Shown here: piece by piece, positions 1 through 7,196 of the stretch
How positions within the stretch are numbered: position 1 is the first letter of the stretch
Layout: each line of letters opens with the position of its first letter
From: a virus
Virus record (IMG/VR): IMGVR_UViG_3300034407_001737
Location: 1-31,296 of that record
DNA length: 31,296 nucleotides
Strand: one strand, 5' to 3'
The notes under the pieces: model-generated
The model's input: the letters and a program-made list of their open reading frames with translations, nothing else
What the model was told of the DNA's origin: nothing
Databases searched by the model: none
Made by a program: the position numbers and the translations under genes

Positions 1-70
1 AAGAATGTAAGGAGTGTAAACAAGGAAATAGTATTCTTATTGCAGTATGCTTCGGATAACACGTAATTGC

Positions 71-143
71 ATATAACACCCTTGTAATTGAGCTTGTGCG
101 CCTGTTCGCTTTTTAGCGAATTGCAATTACAACACTGTTATAA
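71..143. repeat. attC-like imperfect palindrome (element A)
   Basis: On the plus strand the order is ATATAAC (71-77), 4 nt, TTGTAATTG (82-90), a 33-nt centre holding a perfect hairpin TTCGCT-TTTT-AGCGAA (105-120), CAATTACAA (124-132), 4 nt, GTTATAA (137-143). Outer AAC/GTT boxes around an inner inverted repeat are the layout of integron attC sites. Read on the minus strand it is clearly related to element B at 23071-23141. It lies between the terminator of the probable tail tube gene and the left edge. Integron function is inferred; the repeat structure is seen directly. Confidence 0.55.
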
Positions 144-175
144 AAGAAAAAGGGGAATCAATTAAGACTCCCCTT
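142..175 (-). terminator. Rho-independent terminator after tail tube gene
   Basis: Read on the minus strand, a stem of up to 10 bp (150-159 with 166-175, AAGGGGAGTC / GATTCCCCTT with one G-U pair) closes a TTAATT loop and is followed by a T-rich run (142-150). It ends the capsid and tail tube transcript. It is almost the same hairpin as the one at 2997-3027. Confidence 0.8.
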
Positions 176-228
176 CACTTGTTAAACCAAGTTATCCCAC
201 CATAAGCCAAGTTATGATTTTAAATAAA

Positions 229-798
229 TTAAGCTCCGAAAGCTACAGTAGAAGAACTAAAAGTATCAATTGAACCTACAAATTCTCTTAGTAACTGTGC
301 TTGCTTTCCAGCAAAAGTAACAGTATAACCGTTTTGACCTTGTAATTCAGCTTCTAACACTTCGTTAGCAATAGCATCTACATGAGCATCTTTTTCCATA
401 ATCTCATCCCATCCTAAAACGAAAGCTTTGTTTTCAGTAGTTTCTTTGTTGTAAGTTTCAAAGATCACTACTAAACCACATGACTCAACGTAAGCATTGA
501 TACCAGCAGCTTTAATTTTTTCCATTCTTGGAGAGAATACTTCTAAAGATGTTTCATAAGAAATACTTCCGTTTTCTCTTGAACCTTCTGAAGAATATAA
601 TTTAGTTTCTAACTCACCTTCTACTTCATACCATACAGCATCAGTATCTTCTAATACTACAGCAGTGTATGAATGGTCATCAGTCGAAGCAGTGAAGCTA
701 GCAATATCGTCTTTGTTAATAACGAATACACGCTTAATACCACCACGTCTGTTCTCGTCATTACAAGAAATCAAAATATCTGTTGAAATTTCTGACAT
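229..798 (-). CDS. putative major tail (tube) protein
   Basis: A 189-aa acidic protein encoded directly after the major capsid gene. The pattern fits siphovirus tail-tube proteins: beta-rich, with a GSISYE segment near residue 80, a central region ending in FVLGWDE, and a late GYTVTFAG strand with A/S-rich ends. No catalytic motif, membrane segment or signal peptide is visible. A terminator lies between it and the capsid gene (819-847), so expression depends on read-through or a weak internal start. A head decoration protein is the main alternative. Virion role is fairly sure; the tube assignment comes from pattern and context. Confidence 0.5.
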   Translation of the reverse strand: MSEISTDILISCNDENRRGGIKRVFVINKDDIASFTASTDDHSYTAVVLEDTDAVWYEVEGELETKLYSSEGSRENGSISYETSLEVFSPRMEKIKAAGINAYVESCGLVVIFETYNKETTENKAFVLGWDEIMEKDAHVDAIANEVLEAELQGQNGYTVTFAGKQAQLLREFVGSIDTFSSSTVAFGA

Positions 799-818
799 AT
801 TTATAATTTTTATTAGTT

Positions 819-847
819 AAAAAAATGCCCCCCATATAGAGGGGCTT
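819..847 (-). terminator. terminator between capsid and tail tube genes
   Basis: On the minus strand GCCCC (841-845) pairs with GGGGC (827-831) across a short AT loop, followed by a run of seven T (819-825). It lies just after the capsid stop codon and only about 20 nt before the next start, so it probably lowers expression of the downstream gene relative to capsid. Confidence 0.75.
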
Positions 848-854
848 ATTATTA

Positions 855-1892
855 TTAGAAGTAGAAAGAGATTAATTCTCCAAAAACAAACTGAGTACCC
901 ATTTTGTACTTAGCAATAATTTTTAGTAACTCATCATCATCATCGTTACTTCTGAACTTCAATTGAGAAGCTGCATCATTAACATCAGTACCTAATACTA
1001 AGTTATCGTTTACTGTGTAAACCATCATGTTAGCACCAATATCAATACCGTTACCACCTGAGTTAGGGTTAGCAGCATCAGCTAGTTGAGTGTCCCATCC
1101 TGTAATCTCTACAACTGGAATACCTCTGAAAGTTAAAGTAGAAGCACCTTGACCGTCAATTAATCTTGATAAACCTAAGTTGTTTCCTGTTCCTAACTGC
1201 TCATAAGTAGTAGTTAAGTTATCAATGATAGTACAAGTTACTCTGAAAGACTTTGAGCTGTTAGGCATTTGTCTTAAAACCTTAGTTTGGTTTTCAAAAG
1301 CAGACTTTAATAATTCGTAAGCACCATCAGCAACTAAATCACCGTTAGTATCTTCAACGTTAGAAATAGCAGTCATTTCAAGGTAAACCCCTAAATCAGC
1401 AGAATCAGTAACGAAATGTTGAATAAAACCATCAAACTGGTCAAAATCAGCATCAGCAGCAGTAGAAGCAGCAAACCAAGCCATACGACCATTATCGTCA
1501 GCAATAGCTTCAGCAACTCTTTTTCTAGCAACCTCACCAACTACAGTAGGTAATAAGTCATCAATTGCAGTACCAGCACCGTAAAACTCTTCAAAGATAG
1601 TTCCATAAAAAGCATCACCACACTCTTCTAAGTTTACTTTAAGTCTTTCAACTTCTAAAGTTCTATCAGAAACGTCAGTAACACCACCAGTTGCAGCGAA
1701 ACCACAAGTAGAGTACTTACGAACTACTTTTGTTAAACTTGAGTTAAGGTACATGTTAGCCTTAACTTTAATGTTAGGAATTACTCTAATTCCCATTAAA
1801 TCATCGCTTCCTTCTTGTGGAGCGAATAAAATTTTAGTGAAATCCTTACCTGAGTAAGTATTATCAATAGATTGTGTAATAAAATTTGCCAT
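855..1892 (-). CDS. major capsid protein
   Basis: A 345-aa protein, the expected size for an HK97-fold major capsid protein. It follows the protease-scaffold gene by 13 nt, as usual in head modules. It has an N-terminal region followed by an E-rich helix (about residues 78-130, with LEVERLKVNLEECGDAFYG), a central P-like region around IDNLTTTYEQLG, and a C-terminal strand region ending GELISFYF. Codon use is richer in GCA/GCT and ACT/ACA than its neighbours, as expected for a highly expressed gene. A strong terminator follows immediately. The identification rests on size, composition, order and resemblance to flavobacterial phage capsid proteins. Confidence 0.8.
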   Translation of the reverse strand: MANFITQSIDNTYSGKDFTKILFAPQEGSDDLMGIRVIPNIKVKANMYLNSSLTKVVRKYSTCGFAATGGVTDVSDRTLEVERLKVNLEECGDAFYGTIFEEFYGAGTAIDDLLPTVVGEVARKRVAEAIADDNGRMAWFAASTAADADFDQFDGFIQHFVTDSADLGVYLEMTAISNVEDTNGDLVADGAYELLKSAFENQTKVLRQMPNSSKSFRVTCTIIDNLTTTYEQLGTGNNLGLSRLIDGQGASTLTFRGIPVVEITGWDTQLADAANPNSGGNGIDIGANMMVYTVNDNLVLGTDVNDAASQLKFRSNDDDDELLKIIAKYKMGTQFVFGELISFYF

Positions 1893-1905
1893 TTTCTTTT
1901 TTTAA

Positions 1906-2946
1906 TTAAGCGTTATATGAAGATTTTAAAATATTAAGGATAGTAGCACCTAGCTCATCTTTAACTTCTTCTTTCTTTTCTGGAGCAACTGCATCTTCTT
2001 TAGCCTCTAGTGGCTTTCTTGAAGCTTTTGCTTTATCCAATTCTTTTTTAGCAGCTTCTAATTCTTCAGCTTTAGCGTTAATTTCTGCTTCATGTGCAGC
2101 TTTAACTTCTTTAGCTTCAGCATCTTTTGCTTCTAACTTAGCTTCAATTTCAGCGGTTAACTTTGCTGAAATCTCAGCCGTTAATGCTTCCATGTCAACT
2201 TCTTGCTTAGGCTCTTCTTTCTTTGGTGCTTCTTCAGTACCTCCGATCAAAGCCTTTAACTTGTCCATTAAGGACTTTTCTGAGTTTTCAGACATATTCA
2301 CGTTATTTAATTGATTTACATAATCTTTAGGAGTATTCTTATACCCCATTTTAGCTAAGTCTTTTGCAGAAGCAAAGGCAGCAATCTTTTTACCTTCTTT
2401 AACTTCACTAACAAAACCTAACTCTTTAGCTTCCTCTGAGAAAATCCATGTTTCTTCAGCCATCATTTGTTGAACTTTTTCTAAACCTAAACCAGTTGCA
2501 TTAGAATAAATCTTAGCAATCTTTAAATTTAAAGAATCCATTAATTTAGCATCCTTCTCTAACTCTTGTTGATACTCTCTAATTTCTTCACTATTCATAC
2601 CAGCCATAGAGATAACAGGCATCCATGCGTTGTGAATCATTATAACAGAGTTTTCAGTCATTGTAGGTAGTGTATCACCAGCAAGGGCTAATACAGAAGC
2701 AGCAGAAGCAGCAACGCCAACAATTTTTACAGATACATTTAAATTAGATGTTTTCAAAAAGTCATAAATAGCAAATGCTTCAAATACAGAACCACCACCA
2801 CTATTTATTGTAAGCTCTATGTTTTTAGAGCCATTGCTTTGTACTTCTTCAATGAAGTCTTTAGCGTTGACACCAAAAGAGCCTATTTCCTCATCTATAG
2901 AAATAGATAGATTATTAATAGAATTTTGAATGTTATACCAATTCAT
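1906..2946 (-). CDS. ClpP-like prohead protease fused to scaffold
   Basis: A 346-aa protein in two parts. Residues 1-195 are a ClpP/S14-like serine protease: the INSGGG loop (about 47-52), the GVAAS nucleophile motif (Ser81) and the MIHN histidine motif (His105). The usual third catalytic position, in EETWIFSEEAKELG, carries Glu rather than Asp. Residues 215-346 are a Lys/Glu/Ala-rich coiled coil typical of scaffold. Met218 begins the scaffold part and could be an internal start, as with lambda C/Nu3; this is inference. It should mature the head and be removed before DNA filling. A terminator (2997-3027) lies upstream, so a promoter at the start is expected. Confidence 0.82.
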   Translation of the reverse strand: MNWYNIQNSINNLSISIDEEIGSFGVNAKDFIEEVQSNGSKNIELTINSGGGSVFEAFAIYDFLKTSNLNVSVKIVGVAASAASVLALAGDTLPTMTENSVIMIHNAWMPVISMAGMNSEEIREYQQELEKDAKLMDSLNLKIAKIYSNATGLGLEKVQQMMAEETWIFSEEAKELGFVSEVKEGKKIAAFASAKDLAKMGYKNTPKDYVNQLNNVNMSENSEKSLMDKLKALIGGTEEAPKKEEPKQEVDMEALTAEISAKLTAEIEAKLEAKDAEAKEVKAAHEAEINAKAEELEAAKKELDKAKASRKPLEAKEDAVAPEKKEEVKDELGATILNILKSSYNA

Positions 2947-2961
2947 AATACAATTGTACTA

Positions 2962-2997
2962 CAAACCTATTTAACATAATGTTATTATTATTAGCAA
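2962..2997 (-). promoter_or_regulatory. possible promoter of the head module
   Basis: On the minus strand TAGGTTTG (2962-2969) matches the Bacteroidota -7 box TAnnTTTG. A TTG lies at 2995-2997, but the 25-nt spacer is longer than usual. It sits between a strong terminator and the protease-scaffold start, where a promoter is needed. Confidence 0.4.
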
Positions 2998-3027
2998 TAA
3001 AAAAGGGAATCCGTTAAGACTCCCTTT
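2997..3027 (-). terminator. terminator before the head module
   Basis: On the minus strand a 10-bp stem (3018-3027 with 3002-3011; AAAGGGAGTC / GATTCCCTTT, one G-U pair) closes a TTAACG loop and is followed by a T run. It separates the small genes upstream from the protease-capsid block and is a near copy of the hairpin at 142-175. Confidence 0.82.
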
Positions 3028-3085
3028 ACACCAATTTTAATCATTCTTACCGTATGTAAGTAACTTGCATTTCAAATGTAACTAA

Positions 3086-3400
3086 TTATTTCTTCTTAGA
3101 ATGCTTTTTAACTATTTTTCTTATTAAAGCTACAGATATATCGTATTTAACAGATAGATTATGATAAATACTCATAGTTCCATTTAGAGGATTCTTATAC
3201 ATTATTAAGAAGTCATTGTAAATAGAAACATCTCTAATAACAGATTCTTTAATAACTCCAGCGTTTATTAAAATAGTTACAGCATGCCTAGCATCCATAG
3301 CTCCATCAACAATAGAGTAAAGAGTCTTAGTTAAAGTGTCTTCCAGTTCGATGCGTTCCTCTTCCAGTAATTTATCACTCTTTTTTTGCATTTTGCGCAT
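3086..3400 (-). CDS. hypothetical small helical protein
   Basis: A 104-aa basic, mostly helical protein. The N-terminal 25 residues are Lys/Glu-rich. The C-terminal stretch SVKYDISVALIRKIVKK looks like a helix-turn-helix of a small DNA-binding protein. It overlaps the end of the upstream gene by 70 nt in another frame, so one of the two starts may be wrong; a later start would remove the overlap but costs the N-terminal helix. It is followed by a terminator. No function is recognised. Confidence 0.55.
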   Translation of the reverse strand: MRKMQKKSDKLLEEERIELEDTLTKTLYSIVDGAMDARHAVTILINAGVIKESVIRDVSIYNDFLIMYKNPLNGTMSIYHNLSVKYDISVALIRKIVKKHSKKK

Positions 3401-3570
3401 GACACAGTAAAATTTGGTTCAACATTTTCTATAAAAAATTCTACAAGGATTTTAAGGCTTATACTGTCAGGTATGATTTTAGCATGTGTTTTATCCACAG
3501 CTTCTTTTATTTTAAACCAGTCCTCCTCAGATAAATCTCTTAAGTTTTGATTAACATTAAAGACTTTCAT
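3331..3570 (-). CDS. hypothetical protein with CxxC motif
   Basis: A 79-aa protein with a Trp- and Lys-containing amphipathic N-terminal half and a CAKC motif near residue 59 followed by KRVINYWKR. Small proteins with a single CxxC followed by a YW-type motif occur in head/tail modules of Bacteroidota phages, which supports a real gene; their role is unknown. Its 3' end overlaps the next gene. Its start lies just beside the leader of the oppositely oriented HNH endonuclease gene. Confidence 0.5.
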   Translation of the reverse strand: MKVFNVNQNLRDLSEEDWFKIKEAVDKTHAKIIPDSISLKILVEFFIENVEPNFTVSCAKCKKRVINYWKRNASNWKTL

Positions 3571-3593
3571 TATGCTAATATAATGATTTTTAC

Positions 3594-3691
3594 TATATTA
3601 GCGAAAGGTACGTGAGAAATACCAAAAAAATATTTTATTAATAGTTAATGGGTGAGCTTTCTATTCTCACGTACTCGCTCACCCATAACTT
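3594..3691 (+). promoter_or_regulatory. pseudoknot-type leader of HNH-AP2 gene
   Basis: Two interleaved inverted repeats precede the endonuclease start. P1 is 11 bp, GTACGTGAGAA (3608-3618) with TTCTCACGTAC (3664-3674). P2 is 10 bp, ATGGGTGAGC (3648-3657) with GCTCACCCAT (3677-3686). The 3' arm of P1 lies in the 19-nt loop of P2, which is the arrangement of an H-type pseudoknot. A degenerate -7 box TATATTAG (3594-3601) lies 6 nt before P1. The gene starts 19 nt after P2. The other HNH gene (29470-29982) has the same layout with unrelated sequence. Structure is seen directly; regulatory function is inferred. Confidence 0.65.
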
Positions 3692-3705
3692 TATTTTATT
3701 ACAAC

Positions 3706-4140
3706 ATGGAGACTTATCCGCAAGAAAGAAATATACTTAGATTAATGAAACAAAGATGTTTAAACGTTAAAAATAAAGATTATAAGTATTACGGTGGCAG
3801 AGGTATTCTTGTTTGCGAAAGGTGGTTAAGTAGCTTTCGCAACTTCCTAGAAGATATGGGTGAAAGACCATCTGAAAACCACTCTATTGATAGGTTAAAC
3901 AATGATAAAGGATACTATAAAGAAAATTGTAGGTGGGCGACAAGGAGTCAACAACAAAGAAATAAAGGCATGATGAGTAATAATAAAAGCGGTGTAAAAG
4001 GTGTTCACCTAAATAAGAATTCTGGTAAGTTTGAAGCATCCATAAGCGTAAGTAATAAAAGAATTTACCTAGGGTCTTTCTTTGACATAAAGTCAGCTGT
4101 AAAAGCTAGAAAGGACGGAGAAGAAAAGTACTGGGGTTAA
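3706..4140 (+). CDS. HNH homing endonuclease with AP2 domain
   Basis: A 144-aa protein and the only gene on the plus strand. The nuclease core carries YYGGRGILVCERW (about residues 30-42), a HSIDRLNNDKGYY segment and NCRWATRSQQQRN, typical of phage HNH-type homing endonucleases. The C-terminal 50 residues (SGVKGVHLNKNSGKFEAS, then RIYLGSF) form an AP2 DNA-binding domain. The ATG at 3706 is preferred: an upstream in-frame ATG at 3652 would translate through the leader pseudoknot. It ends in a 4-nt convergent overlap with the minus gene at 4137. It is a selfish mobile gene and its core is clearly related to the HNH gene at 29470. Confidence 0.85.
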   Translation: METYPQERNILRLMKQRCLNVKNKDYKYYGGRGILVCERWLSSFRNFLEDMGERPSENHSIDRLNNDKGYYKENCRWATRSQQQRNKGMMSNNKSGVKGVHLNKNSGKFEASISVSNKRIYLGSFFDIKSAVKARKDGEEKYWG

Positions 4141-4370
4141 GTCCATTTGTTCTTAGGGCAAGACTCTCCTTCCCACATTACTTTAGAATGTATAGCACAT
4201 TTACATACGCTACATTGAGGAACTCCTTTCTTTGTTTTAAATAATAACTTAAAGTCATTTCTGTAGTTAGGACAAGATTCACAAATAGACAATCTTTCTT
4301 TCTTTATTTTATTAGTTACAATATCACTATCAATATTCTTAACTCTTCCAAATAAATCAGTTAACCACAT
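4137..4370 (-). CDS. small Cys-rich zinc-binding protein
   Basis: A 77-aa protein with CESC (about residue 30), CSVCKC (about 53) and a late SCPKNKW. The clustered Cys plus a HSKVMW segment indicate a small zinc-binding protein of a type common near Bacteroidota phage tail genes (DUF6171-like, by resemblance). It follows the tape measure gene by 49 nt and may help tail or head assembly, but nothing proves this. TATATTTAC lies just before its ATG, close to a -7 box. Its 3' end abuts the invading endonuclease gene. Confidence 0.65.
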   Translation of the reverse strand: MWLTDLFGRVKNIDSDIVTNKIKKERLSICESCPNYRNDFKLLFKTKKGVPQCSVCKCAIHSKVMWEGESCPKNKWT

Positions 4371-4418
4371 GACTGTAAATATACTAAAAAGTTTTGTATT
4401 TACGTATAAGACAACTTA

Positions 4419-7193
4419 CTAACCAAACGTAGCCTCCTGCTGTACGTTATTAACCCTAACAGCTTCCCCTACAGTATCAGTAGCCACGTTGACTACTTGT
4501 ATAGCTCCTATTGAACTTGTTACGGCTCTAGTTATTCTATTTTCTAAATCAACCATATCAACAGAAGTACCACCACTTGCAAAACCACCGTTAGCAAACC
4601 CTATACCTAAGCTTGGTTGTGGTCTATTCATTCTCATAGATTCTAAAGCACTTACTAATTGTCCACCTTTTTGCGATTCTAATACGTTCTTAGGCACTAC
4701 ATATTCCCCTTCATGAACAACACCAGCTTGCTTAAATCCAGTACCGTCAGCACTACCAAAACCATCACCAGTGTAACCCCCTTCAGCAAATGACTGAGAA
4801 GCAATAACCCCAGCTTGAACAGCAGACCTAGCAACGGCTAAACCTGTTAATACAGATGCTTGAGATAAACCAGCAGCACCAAATGTTAAAGCGTTGCTAG
4901 GATTGGCAGCAGCACTAGCGTTTATACTTGCTATTTCTCTAGCTAAACTAATTGCAATCTGAGCAAGTTCTAACTTCTTTTGTCTTTGAAATGCTTTTCT
5001 TTCAATAGCTTCTCTTTCTTTCTCAAAATCAGCTTGAGATATTAACCCCTGTTCTAATCTAGCATCTAAAGAAGCAAGTTCTAAAGTTTTTTGTCTTTCA
5101 AATCTTCTATTAGATACATCTATTAAAGCCGTAGCAGTTTGTTCAGCTATAGCTATAGTTTCCTCTCTTACTTTTAATTCAAAAGCTTTTTTAGATTCAT
5201 CATCCTTTACTTTTTGAGCATCATCTTTATCTTTTTGCTTGTCAACTAAAGCTTGCTCTTTATTAAGTTTATCTTGAGCTTCTTTTGCATCTTCTTCTCT
5301 TCTACTTCTTTCTAGAGCCTTTCTTTGCGCCTCAAATTTAGCGTTTATAGATAGTTTAGCATCAACTTTAGCCTGTTCAGTAGCTACGGTTAAATCTATC
5401 TCTCTAATAGCGTTAGCTTCTTGTATTTCTAACTTCTTATCTTCAGCTTTTCTCTCGTCCTCTATTTCTAATACTGTAGTTTCTTGCTTTACTTTTCTAG
5501 TCTGTTCTGCAAGCTTCTTATTACTTTCTAGTATTTTTTTATTCCTATCTTCAATATCTTTTAACTCTTCCTTACTAAGTTTCTTACCTTCTTTAGCAGC
5601 TATTTCAGCTTCTGTTTTAGCGTTATCAGCAGCAGCTTTACTAACTACTTCTTGTTCTCTTATAGATTCAATTCTTTCTTTAACGCTTAATAAGAATTTA
5701 GTTTGAGAGTTAAGTATGATCTGTAAGTTTTCAGCACCAGACTCATTACCTTCTTCTTGAGCCTTGTTGATTTTATCCATAAGGCCTTTTCTAGTCCCTA
5801 ATACTTTTAAAAATTTCTTCTCTAAGGCTTCTCTATTACTTACATTCTCTTTTAAAAACTCATCTTGTTTATCAATAAGCGTTAATAATTGCTCTTCAAA
5901 TTTAGTAGCCTCACCCCTAAGCCTTAATGTAGCAGAACCGTCAGCACCTACTTCTTGTAGTCTTTGTATCTTTTCATTTAAAGACGTTATATCATTTAAA
6001 AAATCAGACAGTAAAGTCTTAGCCTTTGTTAACCCGTCTTCTGTACCATCTCCTAAGCTAAGTGTTAATCCTTCCCAAGCTGAATCAAGTTTCTTAGATG
6101 CTCCTACTGCTGTATTACCTATGGTATCAGCCATTTTCTTAGCCTCACCTTCACTACTTGCAAAAGCAGCCTCTAGGTTTCCTAATTCTTCAGATTGCTC
6201 AGAGAAAATAAGTAACGCTTTTGAGCCTCTATCACCTACTAAATCGGTAGCAGTCCCTAATTTATCAGCAGAACCAGCAACCATTCCCATAGCCTTATCT
6301 AGGCTAATACCCTTTTTATTAAGCTCTATAAATACTCTACTTAATTGTGTTCCTGCAATACTTCCAGATATACCGTTCTTAGCAAGTAAACCTAATTTAG
6401 CTGTAGTATCTTCTAGGCTCTCATCAACTGATTTAGCAGTAGGAGCTACTAACTTCATAGCTTCTTGGAATCTGTTTATATCTAAAGGTGTAGACGTAAA
6501 ACTCTCAGCCATTAAATCAACTATCTTTTGAGTCTCTTCAGCTTTAAGTCCAAACCCATTAAGAGTAGACGCTGCAACCTCAGCCGATTGCGCTAAGTCT
6601 GAACCTGTTGCGGTTGCTAATTGTAGTGTAGCTTCTGATGCTGCTAATATCTCAGCAGTACTAAAACCTAACTTAGCAAACTCTTCTTGTAGTTGCCCAA
6701 CCTCTGTAGCTGTGAATTGAGAAACCCTACCAAGTTCTTTAGCTGAATCAGTTAATAGGTCTACTTCAATACTTGTAGCTCCAGTTATTGCTGCTACTTT
6801 AGCCATCTGCAACTCAAACTCTTCAAGTGTTTTAATACCGCTTCTAACTATAGAAAATAGCTCTTGCACTGCAAACAACCCAATAAAAGCACCACTTATA
6901 GAGCTTCCTAGCCTGCTAAAGCTTTTACCTAATTTATCAGTAAAACTAGGCAAACCTATCATCTCACTCCTAGTCTTATTTAGTTGTGTCCTAGTGGCTT
7001 TTATCTCATTATTTAGTTTAGCCCTTCTTCTAGCTTGGCTATCGGTTAATGTTCCAGACTTTCCGATTTCTTTGTTTAACTTCCTTCTCTCTTCTGTTAA
7101 CTCTTTAAGACCTTTTTCTAAACCTGCTAAATCTTGCTTTTGTTTAGAAGTCCCTTCTACTTTAATCTGTATTGCTACTACCTTATCTGCCAT
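4419..7193 (-). CDS. phage tail tape measure protein
   Basis: A 924-aa protein that sets tail length and passes through the tail tube. An N-terminal Lys/Glu coiled coil (about 20-85) is followed by a hydrophobic segment (about 95-113) and the TP901-type tape-measure core (about 125-340, with LGRVSQFTATEVGQLQEEF and a GISGSIAGTQLSRVF segment). A long charged coiled-coil region (about 500-720) follows, then an Ala-rich hydrophobic helix. The C terminus has the usual tape-measure ending FAEGGYTG...VHEGEYVVPKNVLES. It starts 3 nt after the upstream tail gene. Assignment is secure; lack of a peptidase domain is normal. Confidence 0.93.
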   Translation of the reverse strand: MADKVVAIQIKVEGTSKQKQDLAGLEKGLKELTEERRKLNKEIGKSGTLTDSQARRRAKLNNEIKATRTQLNKTRSEMIGLPSFTDKLGKSFSRLGSSISGAFIGLFAVQELFSIVRSGIKTLEEFELQMAKVAAITGATSIEVDLLTDSAKELGRVSQFTATEVGQLQEEFAKLGFSTAEILAASEATLQLATATGSDLAQSAEVAASTLNGFGLKAEETQKIVDLMAESFTSTPLDINRFQEAMKLVAPTAKSVDESLEDTTAKLGLLAKNGISGSIAGTQLSRVFIELNKKGISLDKAMGMVAGSADKLGTATDLVGDRGSKALLIFSEQSEELGNLEAAFASSEGEAKKMADTIGNTAVGASKKLDSAWEGLTLSLGDGTEDGLTKAKTLLSDFLNDITSLNEKIQRLQEVGADGSATLRLRGEATKFEEQLLTLIDKQDEFLKENVSNREALEKKFLKVLGTRKGLMDKINKAQEEGNESGAENLQIILNSQTKFLLSVKERIESIREQEVVSKAAADNAKTEAEIAAKEGKKLSKEELKDIEDRNKKILESNKKLAEQTRKVKQETTVLEIEDERKAEDKKLEIQEANAIREIDLTVATEQAKVDAKLSINAKFEAQRKALERSRREEDAKEAQDKLNKEQALVDKQKDKDDAQKVKDDESKKAFELKVREETIAIAEQTATALIDVSNRRFERQKTLELASLDARLEQGLISQADFEKEREAIERKAFQRQKKLELAQIAISLAREIASINASAAANPSNALTFGAAGLSQASVLTGLAVARSAVQAGVIASQSFAEGGYTGDGFGSADGTGFKQAGVVHEGEYVVPKNVLESQKGGQLVSALESMRMNRPQPSLGIGFANGGFASGGTSVDMVDLENRITRAVTSSIGAIQVVNVATDTVGEAVRVNNVQQEATFG

Positions 7194-7196
7194 ATC

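Noticed and set aside
1-66. Plus-strand partial frames at the left edge ending in TAA at 57-59 or 64-66
   Set aside because: Two frames are open for about 20 codons and neither can be preferred; the cassette-like context hints at a gene end but gives no proof.
3491-3499. TTATCCACA, a perfect DnaA box
   Set aside because: A single copy within a coding region, with no AT-rich or repeated context; likely chance.
5764-6531. Plus-strand open frame of 255 codons inside the tape measure gene
   Set aside because: It is antisense to a certain gene, Ser/Leu/Pro-rich as expected for the complement of Lys/Glu/Ala-rich coding DNA, and has no domain.
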